DNA of 64,000 bases from Pseudalgibacter alginicilyticus. Lineage in GTDB: Bacteria; Bacteroidota; Bacteroidia; Flavobacteriales; Flavobacteriaceae. Location of the stretch: assembly GCF_001310225.1 (NCBI RefSeq), contig NZ_CP012898.1, positions 372,001 through 436,000 of the forward strand, read 5' to 3'. This document shows, one piece after another, positions 63,925-64,000 of the stretch. The stretch's first letter is position 1; every line of letters starts with the position of its first letter. A program made the translations under genes and the position numbers. Under the pieces are notes generated by a model. It was not told the origin of the DNA, ran no database searches, and saw only the letters and a program-made list of their open reading frames with translations.

Positions 63925-64000
63925 GTTATATAAAACCTTTTATCTTTAATACAAAACACCAATCTTCATAATTACCCCTTATTAAGGACTAAATACAAAT

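Overview
The window is AT-rich DNA with the coding style of a marine or environmental member of the Flavobacteriaceae (Bacteroidota). The evidence is type IX secretion (T9SS) genes and T9SS sorting domains, PorP/SprF and OmpA/PD40 proteins, promoters matching TTTG-N17-20-TAnnTTTG, a fused E1 dehydrogenase, DUF6266/DUF6943 proteins and LytTR/LytS signalling. No rRNA, tRNA or CRISPR array was seen.

Layout. 1-7275: a co-directional metal-efflux operon: CusA-like RND pump (cut by the window edge), TolC-like channel, HMA+membrane protein, DUF305 protein, CusB-like adaptor with metal-binding ends, and an HMA lipoprotein, closed by a terminator. 7276-10344: an accessory stretch with about 1 kb of non-coding DNA carrying two related copies of a composite palindromic module and a GC-richer run of stem-loops, then DUF6943 and DUF6266 genes and a decayed IS3-family insertion sequence. 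This looks like the edge of a mobile or integrated region. 10345-31076: mostly housekeeping genes (exonuclease, CBS/cNMP/nucleotidyltransferase protein, FAH hydrolase, fused 2-oxoacid dehydrogenase E1, an M1-peptidase-like protein with no zinc site fused to a likely barrel, LOG protein, uvrA, arylsulfotransferase-like lipoprotein, acpH, glmM, lpxL-like acyltransferase, rhomboid). 31244-35533: lon, porQ and cmk. 35627-44593: secreted or lipoproteins, a T9SS-sorted LRR/beta-helix protein, a LytTR/LytS-type two-component pair and a BON-LysM protein. 44911-50945: rpsA with a structured leader, pyrR-pyrB, rnz and pdxH. 51114-52297: CAP-domain and DUF3124 lipoproteins. 52457-63924: one large minus-strand surface operon: a giant repetitive adhesin with a T9SS type-B C-terminal domain, a PorP/SprF-like protein, and two paralogous OmpA/PD40/TPR lipoprotein-like proteins.

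How the genes work together. The first six genes form a complete tripartite efflux route for a soft metal (probably copper or silver), with extra cytoplasmic and periplasmic metal-carrier domains. The last operon pairs a secreted repeat adhesin with the PorP/SprF and OmpA-type partners typical of gliding and T9SS surface systems. PorQ elsewhere in the window belongs to the same secretion machinery. The adhesin reading frame is broken twice, each break a missing base next to one copy of an exact 71-bp repeat, so either an assembly/consensus error or a real on/off state must be considered.

Most noteworthy: the paired palindromic modules at 7354-8018, the 11-fold cysteine-bearing repeat adhesin and its frameshifts, the pseudo-peptidase/barrel fusion, and a four-stem RNA-like element at 27280-27352. 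All functional statements rest on motif recognition by eye; no database search was run.
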